Positions 1-5,460 of a stretch of DNA of 5,918 nt are shown here, one piece after another. Under the pieces are notes generated by a model. It did no database searches. It was not told the origin of the DNA and saw only the letters and a list, made by a program, of their open reading frames with translations. The position numbers were made by a program, and so were the translations under genes. This stretch comes from an uncultured Clostridia bacterium (GTDB lineage: Bacteria > Bacillota > Clostridia > Oscillospirales > Acutalibacteraceae), in contig CALWVC010000092.1 of the NCBI GenBank assembly GCA_944384865.1, positions 1 through 5,918 on the forward strand. The letters run 5' to 3'. Every line of letters begins with the position of its first letter. The first letter of the stretch is position 1.

Positions 1-519
1 GGCGGAAATCAGTTCAGTGGTGGATTTATCCACATTGATCACCGTATTGGTTCCGCTCTCTGATGAAGTAGTCATGGAACTCGCCGAACTGTTACCAACG
101 GCAATATTGTTGGCAGCCAGCAGCGTCGTAGAGGCTGTCACGCCGCCCAACAGCGAGCAGATCAGGCAGCAAGCAACAACTACTCCCAAAGAAAACCGCC
201 GCTTCTCTTTATGTTCTTTCTTGGGTTTTGATGGGCGCGGCGCATAAAAGTAACTGCTGTATGGCGTATAAGACGCCTCCTGTTGCTGATTGGGTTGCTC
301 CGCCGTCCGGTTCGGCTGCTGCTGCGACGGTTGCTCCGGCGGCTGCTGCACTGAATCCGGGCTAACCCAGGAGGAAGGCCGGGCGTAATCTGACAGAACC
401 GGCTGCTGCCCATCCTGCTGCACGGGCTGCTGCCCGAATCCCGTTTGCATATCCGCAGACGGCGAAGCATTATTTTCCCGCTCTAAGGGGTTATATTCGT
501 TATCATTCTTACGATCCAT
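1..519 (-). CDS. N-terminal part of a membrane-anchored protein, probably HtrA/DegP-like serine protease (cut by left edge)
   Basis: An uninterrupted minus-strand frame of 173 codons runs off the left edge. The ATG at 519 follows an AAGGAAAGGA ribosome binding site and an extended -10 promoter. Residues 1-100 are hydrophilic and rich in Gln, Pro and Ser, with QQP repeats (QQPVQQDGQQPV near 30-41, more near 58-80). A basic stretch, KPKKEHKEKRR (about 98-108), precedes a single membrane segment (about 112-135), so the N-terminus should be cytoplasmic and the rest outside the cell. After the anchor comes a Ser/Thr/Asn-rich linker ending in NTVINVDKSTTELISA. A long disordered cytoplasmic leader, one anchor and such a linker are typical of HtrA-like S1C proteases of Clostridia, which degrade misfolded envelope proteins. 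The protease and PDZ domains would lie outside the window, so the family is inferred from architecture. Another anchored extracytoplasmic protein, such as a cell-wall binding protein, remains possible. That a coding gene is present is nearly certain. Confidence 0.8.
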   Translation of the reverse strand, partial: MDRKNDNEYNPLERENNASPSADMQTGFGQQPVQQDGQQPVLSDYARPSSWVSPDSVQQPPEQPSQQQPNRTAEQPNQQQEASYTPYSSYFYAPRPSKPKKEHKEKRRFSLGVVVACCLICSLLGGVTASTTLLAANNIAVGNSSASSMTTSSESGTNTVINVDKSTTELISA

Positions 520-550
520 ATGAATCGATCCTTTCCTTGTTGTGTTGATG

Positions 551-559
551 CCATTATAA
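551..559 (-). promoter_or_regulatory. Extended -10 promoter for the left-edge anchored protein
   Basis: Read on the minus strand, the sequence is TGTTATAAT: a perfect TATAAT with the TGn extension. No good -35 box lies 16-18 bases upstream, which fits an extended -10 promoter. Transcription would start near 544, giving a leader of about 25 bases before the ATG at 519, with the ribosome binding site inside it. Confidence 0.6.
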
Positions 560-695
560 CAAGTAAATGTTGCATAAATGCTGGAATTTTATGAATTTTC
601 CGTAAAGAGTACCGGACGGGCTCTCGACAAATTCTGCATGGATTTTAATGTTCATGCATATGTTTTACCAAAGTATCCGGAAAGGCTGGTCGCAT

Positions 696-1493
696 ATGCG
701 CTATTTAATTTTAACAAAAAAGAAACTGTTGGCAGCAGGAGCGGTCTGCGCCGGACTACTGCTACTGGCCGGCGTATTGCTGTATCCGGGCGCAGCGGTG
801 CAAACCGCGGCGTCTTCTAAAAAACTGCCGATTTACTGTACCAAACAGGAACAAAAGCTGGCGTCTCTGTCTTTCGACGCTGCCTGGGGCAATGAGGATA
901 CCCAACAGTTGATCGACATTTTGGCAAAATATAATGTAAAGGCCACTTTTTTTGTTGTAGGAGAATGGGTAGATAAATATCCTGAATCCGTAAAAGCACT
1001 CGCTGATGCCGGCCATGAAATCCAGAACCATTCCGACACCCATCCGCATATGCCCGAACTCTCCAGAGAGCAAATGGTCAGCCAGCTCAACGGCTGCAAT
1101 CAGAAAATTGAAGCGATTACCAAGGTGCGGCCTACATTGTTCCGTCCGCCTTACGGCGACTACTCCGACGCCGTTTTGGACGCCGCCGCCGCGCAGGGCA
1201 TGTACACCATCCAATGGGATGTAGACAGCCTGGACTGGAAGGGCTATTCTGCCGATAAAATCGCCAGCCGGGTGCTTTCACGGGTGCAGGAAGGTTCGAT
1301 CGTATTATTCCACAATGCGGCTGAAAATACCCCTGCGGCTTTGCCAAAAATCATTGAATCGCTGCAAAGCGACGGCTATACGCTGATTCCGGTTTCCAAA
1401 CTGATTTATAAAGACCATTACACCATCAATCACGAGGGGCGGCAGATCCCCGATACCGCCGCGCCGGAAACCCCCGCACAGCCGCATACATAA
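696..1493 (+). CDS. Polysaccharide deacetylase, PdaB-like (NodB fold, sporulation-associated family)
   Basis: 265 aa. The ATG at 696 is preferred because GGAAAGG (679-685) lies 10 bases upstream. The frame extends upstream to an ATG at 648, but that start has no ribosome binding site and would put extra residues before the membrane anchor. A positive stretch and a hydrophobic segment (about 9-31) make an N-terminal anchor or uncleaved signal, so the enzyme should act outside the cytoplasmic membrane. The NodB-type catalytic domain spans about 50-235. Motif 1 is SFDAAWG (D61), motif 2 is HSDTH (H112 and H116, metal ligands), motif 3 is RPPYG (150-154), motif 4 is WDVDSLDW (174-181) and motif 5 is IVLFH (H206). 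Family members remove acetyl groups from amino sugars of peptidoglycan or other cell-wall glycans. The FDxxWG form of motif 1, the LPIYCT start and the length resemble PdaB/YbaN proteins, which Bacillus makes during sporulation to stabilise the spore. The last 20 residues are a Pro-rich tail. The substrate is not proven. Confidence 0.9.
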   Translation: MRYLILTKKKLLAAGAVCAGLLLLAGVLLYPGAAVQTAASSKKLPIYCTKQEQKLASLSFDAAWGNEDTQQLIDILAKYNVKATFFVVGEWVDKYPESVKALADAGHEIQNHSDTHPHMPELSREQMVSQLNGCNQKIEAITKVRPTLFRPPYGDYSDAVLDAAAAQGMYTIQWDVDSLDWKGYSADKIASRVLSRVQEGSIVLFHNAAENTPAALPKIIESLQSDGYTLIPVSKLIYKDHYTINHEGRQIPDTAAPETPAQPHT

Positions 1494-1562
1494 CAGCCGT
1501 CTCCATCGATGAATACAGTATTAGTCCTGACCCCTGCCCAACAGGAAGCTTGTGTAAGCCCT

Positions 1563-1586
1563 AAAAAGACATACTCCCGGTATGCC
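1563..1586 (-). terminator. Intrinsic terminator reading leftward
   Basis: On the minus strand the sequence is GGCATAC, a CGGGA loop, GTATGTC, then TTTTT. The seven-pair stem includes one G-U wobble. On the plus strand that same pair is an A-C mismatch and there is no T-run, so the signal is directional to the minus strand. It lies about 200 bases beyond the stop of the glycosyltransferase at 1786. It may therefore end a long 3' untranslated region of that gene, or a separate small RNA. The stem is short, so strength is moderate. Confidence 0.55.
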
Positions 1587-1597
1587 TCTTAAGAGGC
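1584..1597. repeat. Perfect 14-base palindrome overlapping the terminator stem
   Basis: GCCTCTTAAGAGGC is a perfect palindrome that could fold as a five-pair GC-rich stem with a TTAA loop. Its left three bases (1584-1586) are also used by the terminator stem, so the two structures cannot both form fully. No T-run follows it on the plus strand. Confidence 0.7.
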
Positions 1598-1672
1598 ACT
1601 GAACGATTTACCACTTATCCCTCAACCTGCAAACGGATTGTCATCATTCGAAATAGCCGGCATGTATGATTT

Positions 1673-1723
1673 AATATTTTCTGTTTGTGGATCGCTTCAC
1701 TCGATACTTGAAGAGAAAATATT
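1673..1723. repeat. Bulged inverted repeat (10-base arms plus inner 5-base stem)
   Basis: AATATTTTCT (1673-1682) is the exact reverse complement of AGAAAATATT (1714-1723). Directly inside the right arm, TGAAG (1709-1713) pairs with CTTCA (1695-1699), leaving a nine-base loop and a 12-base one-sided bulge (1683-1694). The arms are AT-rich, so some of this may be chance, but the two stems stack on the right-hand side. The function is unknown. Confidence 0.5.
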
Positions 1724-1785
1724 TTGACTCTTCCCAGCAAAGTCAAGTCCTTTCCACTTAAACATAAAAATTGTGGCAGTCACTT

Positions 1786-3429
1786 TCAAATGATTTTATA
1801 TAATTGATTCGTTGCGCCACAAGACTGGCCAGGCGAAGCGATTAAGGAACCTATCTTCTGAATAATGCCAACGCTGCAAAAGCTGGTCGACGGCGCTTTA
1901 AATTCTGGCTTCCACTCCTGAATCAGTTGATAATGCGTTTGTATATAAGTATATACCTGCGCCTCAAAGCTGTCCGGATTACGCAGATGCCGGGAATACA
2001 TGTTCTCACTGATCAGAACATAAGTTACGTCTTGATACTCTGGTTTTAACCGCACAGAACCGTCATCGTCCAGTTCGAAGAATTCTGCCACTGAAAAAGG
2101 ACCATCAATCGGTTTCAAGGCAGTATAAGCATCATACGCCGTATTAGCATGATTGATACCGTGTTGCTGGCAATATTCATAAGACAAGATCCGTGTATCT
2201 TTTAAACCAAGCTGCACAGACGAAACAACGCCGCCCAGAAAAACATTGGCGCCAACCACGGCAATTGTCGCAAACGCGGCAATACCAATTGCCCTTTGCC
2301 CTGCGTTTTTTCCGGCAAACCAACGCCGGCGAACCAAAGAAACCGTCTGCTGCACGCCGACAGCTCCCAAAAAAATCAGCGAAATATACATTGGAACCGC
2401 CCAACGCTCCCAATGCAGCGCCAAAAAGCTGATTACCAAAATATAAAGCAGTCCAAATCCAACGGGAAGCGCATTCCAGCGCTTTTTCCGAACAAGCTGC
2501 ATAATTCCAATCACGACAAACGCATACCACGGCCAAGCATATTGCATTGTAAACCGCTGCATATAAAACTTCAGATTGCCCCAAAAACCCAAGCCATCCG
2601 CCCCCAAATGATGCGAACGTGACTCATATATAAAATAATGGATCACCTGTCCAAAGTTCGTAAAGAACACAGGTGAGATCAAAAAAATAAAAACAGGAAT
2701 TAACACGACCGCCAGTGCACCGTGAGACAGAATATGAAAATAAGTCCGATTACGCAGCGAGGCGACCACCACCACCAACGCGATCATCAAACAAAAAATT
2801 GCACCCGGATATTTAATTGTAATAGAGAGTGCAGTAAACAGCGACATCCAGACAATGTTGAGAACAGACGGCTGTTTCATATAGCAAACGGCAAAATATA
2901 TTCCGGCCATAAACATAAACGTGATTGGAATATCCGGGGTAACATAATGAGAATGCTGTACAAAAGAAGGACAAACTGCTATAAAGAACGCCGCGTAAAC
3001 ACCGCTGCCCCTGAAAATCTTTTCACAGATCAAGTAGCCGAGCGGTACCATCAATACACCCCAGAAAGCAGTAAACATTCTCCCTAACGTATAATACATC
3101 ATGGTATGGTCAGCAAACGTCTCGTCGGCAAACATTCCAAACCGCAACAAAGATACAACATTAAACAGTAAAGCATTGCACTGCGCCTCAAAATGATCCG
3201 GCCGGTTAAAAATGTGTGGTTCAAATGACCGCCGCCGGATCATGTCAATCGCACCTTCCACAATGGTTTTTTCATCGGAATGCAACTGAAACGGCGAACC
3301 CCAATCGATAGCATAAAACCGCAAAATCGTCGCAAGAACAATACACACAAACAGAAAAACGCGGCCGGATGTAATATAAAAATACTTTCGGAGCGAATGC
3401 CAGCCGAAACGTGAAGACGCTATATCCAT
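1786..3429 (-). CDS. GT39-like lipid-linked-sugar glycosyltransferase (multi-pass membrane protein)
   Basis: 547 aa when started at the ATG at 3429, which sits six bases after AAGGAG (3436-3441). An earlier in-frame ATG at 3459 would translate straight through that ribosome binding site and is less likely. The first membrane segment is about 22-41, followed by WGSPFQLHSDE. The D52-E53 pair in the first outside loop is the acidic catalytic signature of the GT-C fold. A second conserved patch, HYVTPDIP (161-168), follows the PSFVQHS segment. About ten further hydrophobic segments run to about residue 405, and a soluble domain of about 140 residues ends the protein. Relatives (PMT/ArnT superfamily) move a sugar from a polyprenyl-phosphate carrier to protein, lipid or glycan outside the membrane; donor and acceptor here are unknown. 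The gene stands alone, opposite in strand to its right-hand neighbours, and by eye is about 40-45% GC against 55-60% for flanking genes. This suggests acquisition or a different expression history. Confidence 0.85.
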   Translation of the reverse strand: MDIASSRFGWHSLRKYFYITSGRVFLFVCIVLATILRFYAIDWGSPFQLHSDEKTIVEGAIDMIRRRSFEPHIFNRPDHFEAQCNALLFNVVSLLRFGMFADETFADHTMMYYTLGRMFTAFWGVLMVPLGYLICEKIFRGSGVYAAFFIAVCPSFVQHSHYVTPDIPITFMFMAGIYFAVCYMKQPSVLNIVWMSLFTALSITIKYPGAIFCLMIALVVVVASLRNRTYFHILSHGALAVVLIPVFIFLISPVFFTNFGQVIHYFIYESRSHHLGADGLGFWGNLKFYMQRFTMQYAWPWYAFVVIGIMQLVRKKRWNALPVGFGLLYILVISFLALHWERWAVPMYISLIFLGAVGVQQTVSLVRRRWFAGKNAGQRAIGIAAFATIAVVGANVFLGGVVSSVQLGLKDTRILSYEYCQQHGINHANTAYDAYTALKPIDGPFSVAEFFELDDDGSVRLKPEYQDVTYVLISENMYSRHLRNPDSFEAQVYTYIQTHYQLIQEWKPEFKAPSTSFCSVGIIQKIGSLIASPGQSCGATNQLYKII

Positions 3430-3435
3430 AAAAAT

Positions 3436-3441
3436 CTCCTT
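3436..3441 (-). promoter_or_regulatory. Ribosome binding site that decides the glycosyltransferase start
   Basis: On the minus strand this reads AAGGAG within GGGAAAGGAG, six bases before the ATG at 3429. Two earlier in-frame ATGs (3459 and 3447) lie upstream of or within reach of it but have no comparable site. Confidence 0.8.
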
Positions 3442-3499
3442 TCCCATAATAACCCTCATATTTTACTATTCTTTCATAAATTGAAAGCTTTGCTGTTTC

Positions 3500-3528
3500 A
3501 TTATAAAGTATTTATCACCTTTTATCAA
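3500..3528 (-). promoter_or_regulatory. Strong vegetative (SigA-type) promoter for the glycosyltransferase
   Basis: Read on the minus strand: TTGATA (3528-3523), a 17-base spacer, TATAAT (3505-3500). That is 5/6 and 6/6 matches at ideal spacing. Transcription would start near 3493, giving a leader of about 64 bases before the ATG at 3429. The gene therefore appears to have its own promoter. Confidence 0.75.
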
Positions 3529-3531
3529 CCT

Positions 3532-3546
3532 CTTTATGGCATAAAG
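3532..3546. repeat. 7-1-7 palindrome next to the promoter, possible operator
   Basis: CTTTATG, one centre base, CATAAAG. It begins three bases beyond the -35 box of the leftward promoter and lies 46 bases before the ATG of the rightward DUF421 gene, a position suited to a dimeric regulator acting on one or both divergent genes. ATAAAGTA from its right half (3541-3548) recurs exactly at 3503-3510 over the -10 region. No regulator is identified. Confidence 0.5.
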
Positions 3547-3591
3547 TACTTTCCTCTTACAGATACTAACCTAAAAACGGGAGGAAGGCCA

Positions 3592-4266
3592 ATGCTGGTT
3601 ACGATCTTTCGCACTGTCATTCTATATATCGCCGTCGTACTCTGTATGCGGATCATGGGCAAACGGCAGGTAGGCGAGCTGCAACCCGCTGAGCTGGTGG
3701 TAACCATCCTGATCTCAGAGCTGGCATCTATCCCGGTGCAGGATTTAAGCCGTCCGGTTATCAGCGGTATCGTACCGGTGGTCGTATTGGTCGTTCTCGA
3801 GATTCTGATGTCTTCGCTGACTCTGAAAATTCCACCGCTGCGCCGGGCAGTCTCCGGCAAGCCCGCGATCGTCATCCGAAACGGCCAGATTGATCAGAAA
3901 ATGATGAAAAAACTGCGAATGACCATCGACGATCTGCTGGAGGGGCTGCGCCAGGCCGGCACATTTAAAATTCAGCAGGTGGCCTATGCCGTGATGGAAA
4001 CCAACGGCAAAATCAGCGTAATGCTGTTTGATGATCAGACCCCGCCCACCAAACAGGAGCTGCATATGCCCGCGCCCTGCAAAGGGATGCCGGTCACGGT
4101 GATCAGCGACGGCAGGCTGCAAAAACAGGCCTTCGCCTCGGGCCAAATTACAAAAGAGCAGGTCATGGCCCGGCTGCACACCGCGCATCTGACGGTAGAC
4201 CAGGTGTTTTTAATGACGGCAAATTTGAAAAATGAGTTTTTTATTGTGAAGAAAAAGGAAGATTGA
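3592..4266 (+). CDS. DUF421 family membrane protein (YetF-like)
   Basis: 224 aa. The ATG at 3592 is chosen because GGGAGGAAGG (3579-3588) ends just before it. The frame is open back to 3481, but that region overlaps the leftward promoter and is AT-rich. Three membrane segments (about 2-20, 34-48 and 57-78) flank the conserved family stretch GKRQVGELQPAELVV (23-37). The family's cytoplasmic domain follows, with SGKPAIVIRNGQI (88-100), LRMTIDDLLEGLRQAG (108-123) and AYAVMETNGKISVML (131-145). The length matches single-DUF421 proteins. The biochemical activity is unknown. In Bacillus, the DUF421 proteins YetF and 2Duf have been associated with the spore inner membrane and spore resistance, which fits the nearby spore-type deacetylase, though that link is inference. 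The DUF4363 gene follows with no gap, so the two are probably one transcript. Confidence 0.9.
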   Translation: MLVTIFRTVILYIAVVLCMRIMGKRQVGELQPAELVVTILISELASIPVQDLSRPVISGIVPVVVLVVLEILMSSLTLKIPPLRRAVSGKPAIVIRNGQIDQKMMKKLRMTIDDLLEGLRQAGTFKIQQVAYAVMETNGKISVMLFDDQTPPTKQELHMPAPCKGMPVTVISDGRLQKQAFASGQITKEQVMARLHTAHLTVDQVFLMTANLKNEFFIVKKKED

Positions 4267-4268
4267 TC

Positions 4269-4637
4269 TTGAAACGACTGTTTATTGCATTAGCGCTTAG
4301 CGTCGCACTTGCCGCGCTGATAGGGAGCGGCATCTATTTTACAAACGACCGGCTGACCGCGCTGCAGCAACAGCTGGATCAGATTTATACTATCGCGCAA
4401 ACGGATCTGGCGCATGCAGCCCCGTTGTGTGCACAGGCAACACAGGAATGGGAAGAAAGCCAAAAAATATTGTGTATGTATTTAAGCGAACAGGACCTGG
4501 ATCAGATCGGCATGCAAATCGCGCGACTAGAACCACTGGCGTTGGGCGGCGACACCGCCGGCTTCTTCGCCGAACACCAGGCAGCCAACCTGATGCTGAA
4601 AAATGTTTTAGAGTTGGAAACCAAGGCAATCGGTTGA
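4269..4637 (+). CDS. DUF4363 family membrane-anchored protein, TTG start
   Basis: 122 aa. There is no ATG near the start. TTG at 4269 is preferred because AAGGAAG (4255-4261), inside the end of the DUF421 gene, lies seven bases upstream. TTG at 4263, which overlaps the upstream TGA, is also in frame but only a base or so from that site. An N-terminal hydrophobic segment (about 4-24) is followed by a mostly helical outside domain. It carries the family features: W61 in ATQEWEESQKIL, then YLSEQDLDQIGMQIARLEPL (71-90), and a final helix, HQAANLMLKNVLELE (103-117). This family often lies next to DUF421 genes in spore-forming Clostridia, as here. The function is unknown; pairing with the DUF421 protein at the membrane is plausible. 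The tight junction suggests translational coupling. Confidence 0.85.
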   Translation: MKRLFIALALSVALAALIGSGIYFTNDRLTALQQQLDQIYTIAQTDLAHAAPLCAQATQEWEESQKILCMYLSEQDLDQIGMQIARLEPLALGGDTAGFFAEHQAANLMLKNVLELETKAIG

Positions 4638-4662
4638 CTTTTTATTAAAAATATAGTACAGT
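4634..4662 (+). promoter_or_regulatory. SigA-type promoter for trmK, overlapping the DUF4363 stop codon
   Basis: TTGACT (4634-4639), a 17-base AT-rich spacer, TACAGT (4657-4662): matches of 5/6 and 4/6. The -35 box includes the TGA stop of the DUF4363 gene. The predicted start near 4669 gives a leader of about 50 bases carrying a small hairpin. Some read-through from the DUF421 operon is also possible, since no terminator separates them. Confidence 0.5.
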
Positions 4663-4678
4663 TAAATTGATTAAGCAG

Positions 4679-4695
4679 GGGAATTTCAGATTCCC
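4679..4695 (+). other. Small hairpin in the trmK leader
   Basis: GGGAAT, loop TTCAG, ATTCCC: a perfect six-pair stem between the promoter and the ribosome binding site of trmK. No T-run follows, so it is not an intrinsic terminator. It could stabilise the mRNA 5' end or bind a regulator; nothing else supports a role. Confidence 0.5.
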
Positions 4696-4719
4696 ATACA
4701 TAGCATTTACGGAGCGTTT

Positions 4720-5415
4720 ATGAGATCATTCAAACCTGTCCGGCTGGACGCCCGGCTCCGGGCTGTCGCCGCATATGTGCGCCCTGGTTCGATTTTAGCA
4801 GACATCGGTACAGACCATGGATATCTGCCTGTCTGGTTGCTGCAAAATCAGCTGATCCGGCACGCCATCGCCTGTGACATCCATTCCGGGCCGTTGCAAA
4901 GCGCTATGCAGACGGCCCGACTGGCCGGCACCTGTGAACAACAGATTGAGTTCCGGCTGTCTGACGGTTTGATGGGGCTGCATCCAGCGGAATGCACTGA
5001 TATTGTCATCGCCGGAATGGGCGGGGAACTGATCTGTTCGATTCTTTCCGGCGCCGGGTGGATATGCCATCCCGATTACAACCTGATTTTAAATCCGATG
5101 ACCAAAGCGAATGTATTGCGCCGCGGCTTGTGCACCGCCGGCTTTGCGATCTGCGGTGAAACGGCGGTCTGTGCCGGCGGCAAGCTGTATACCGTCATAC
5201 AGGCGCGTTATGCCGGCCGGCCGCAAAACTGCACGCCGTTGTTCGCCGCCGTCGGCCTGTTGCAAAAGCAGCAAAACCCGGCTGCACTGGCATATAAACA
5301 GCATGTCGCATCCCGGCTGCTGCGGCAGGCAGCAGGACTGCGCCGGCAAAATCCGAATAATCCGGCAGTCGCCGAATTAGAGCAGTTAGCGGCTCAGATC
5401 CAGCAAACCCTGTAA
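4720..5415 (+). CDS. trmK: tRNA (adenine(22)-N(1))-methyltransferase TrmK
   Basis: 231 aa, ATG at 4720 with GGAG (4711-4714) five bases before it. TrmK uses S-adenosylmethionine to methylate N1 of adenine 22 in the D-loop of certain tRNAs in the cytoplasm. The N-terminal Rossmann-type domain shows family motifs in order: LDARLRAVAAYV (9-20), SAM-binding ADIGTDHGYLP (27-37), DIHSGPL (53-59), SDGL (81-84) and the catalytic-region block DIVIAGMGGELI (94-105). LILNPMTKANVLRRGL (122-137) corresponds to the family's LQPxxxxxxLR block, with Asn where Gln is usual. The C-terminal part (about 165-231) is helical and very rich in Ala, Gln, Arg and Leu, like the coiled-coil tail of the family. In Bacillota trmK (yqfN) usually sits between rpoD and the Nif3-like gene; here the Nif3 neighbour is kept, but DUF4363 lies upstream instead of rpoD. 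Confidence 0.92.
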   Translation: MRSFKPVRLDARLRAVAAYVRPGSILADIGTDHGYLPVWLLQNQLIRHAIACDIHSGPLQSAMQTARLAGTCEQQIEFRLSDGLMGLHPAECTDIVIAGMGGELICSILSGAGWICHPDYNLILNPMTKANVLRRGLCTAGFAICGETAVCAGGKLYTVIQARYAGRPQNCTPLFAAVGLLQKQQNPAALAYKQHVASRLLRQAAGLRRQNPNNPAVAELEQLAAQIQQTL

Positions 5416-5460
5416 TCTTCGCGTCAAGCGCGCATACCTTTGAAAGGAACAATCACAGCC

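Larger units (their letters stand above)
1494..1785. other. Non-coding gap between two convergent genes
   Basis: This is the space between the 3' ends of the deacetylase (plus) and the glycosyltransferase (minus). No frame here has a ribosome binding site. The longest plus-strand ATG frame, from 1509, stops after 27 codons. The stretch is unusually structured: a minus-strand terminator-like hairpin (1563-1586), a perfect palindrome (1584-1597), a bulged inverted repeat (1673-1723) and a small hairpin (1724-1746). No plus-strand hairpin with a T-run follows the deacetylase, so its transcription end is unclear. Confidence 0.7.

Noticed and set aside
648..695. Longer N-terminus for the deacetylase from the ATG at 648
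   Set aside because: No ribosome binding site precedes it, whereas GGAAAGG precedes the ATG at 696, and the extra residues would sit awkwardly before the membrane anchor.
762..1214. 150-codon minus-strand frame over the deacetylase
   Set aside because: It lies antisense to a clearly conserved enzyme, has no ribosome binding site and no recognisable protein features.
1509..1592. Short plus-strand frame of 27 codons in the gap
   Set aside because: No ribosome binding site, and it runs through the terminator hairpin; probably chance.
1724..1746. TTGACT/AGTCAA hairpin as a terminator of the glycosyltransferase
   Set aside because: Six weak pairs with an 11-base loop and no clean T-run; the 1563-1586 structure is the better terminator.
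2177..2584. 135-codon minus-strand frame inside the glycosyltransferase
   Set aside because: It is an alternate frame of the same strand within a conserved membrane protein; its hydrophobic content is a shadow of the real frame.
3474..3505. SigG-like promoter (TCATA then CATTATA) for the DUF421 gene
   Set aside because: The spacer is 20 bases, longer than usual, and the CATTATA is fully explained as the complement of the leftward TATAAT box.
3481..3591. 37-codon N-terminal extension of the DUF421 protein
   Set aside because: It overlaps the leftward promoter and palindrome, lacks a ribosome binding site and is AT-rich; the ATG at 3592 has an excellent GGGAGG site.
3745..4188. 147-codon minus-strand frame over the DUF421 gene
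   Set aside because: Antisense to a conserved protein, with no ribosome binding site or recognisable motifs.
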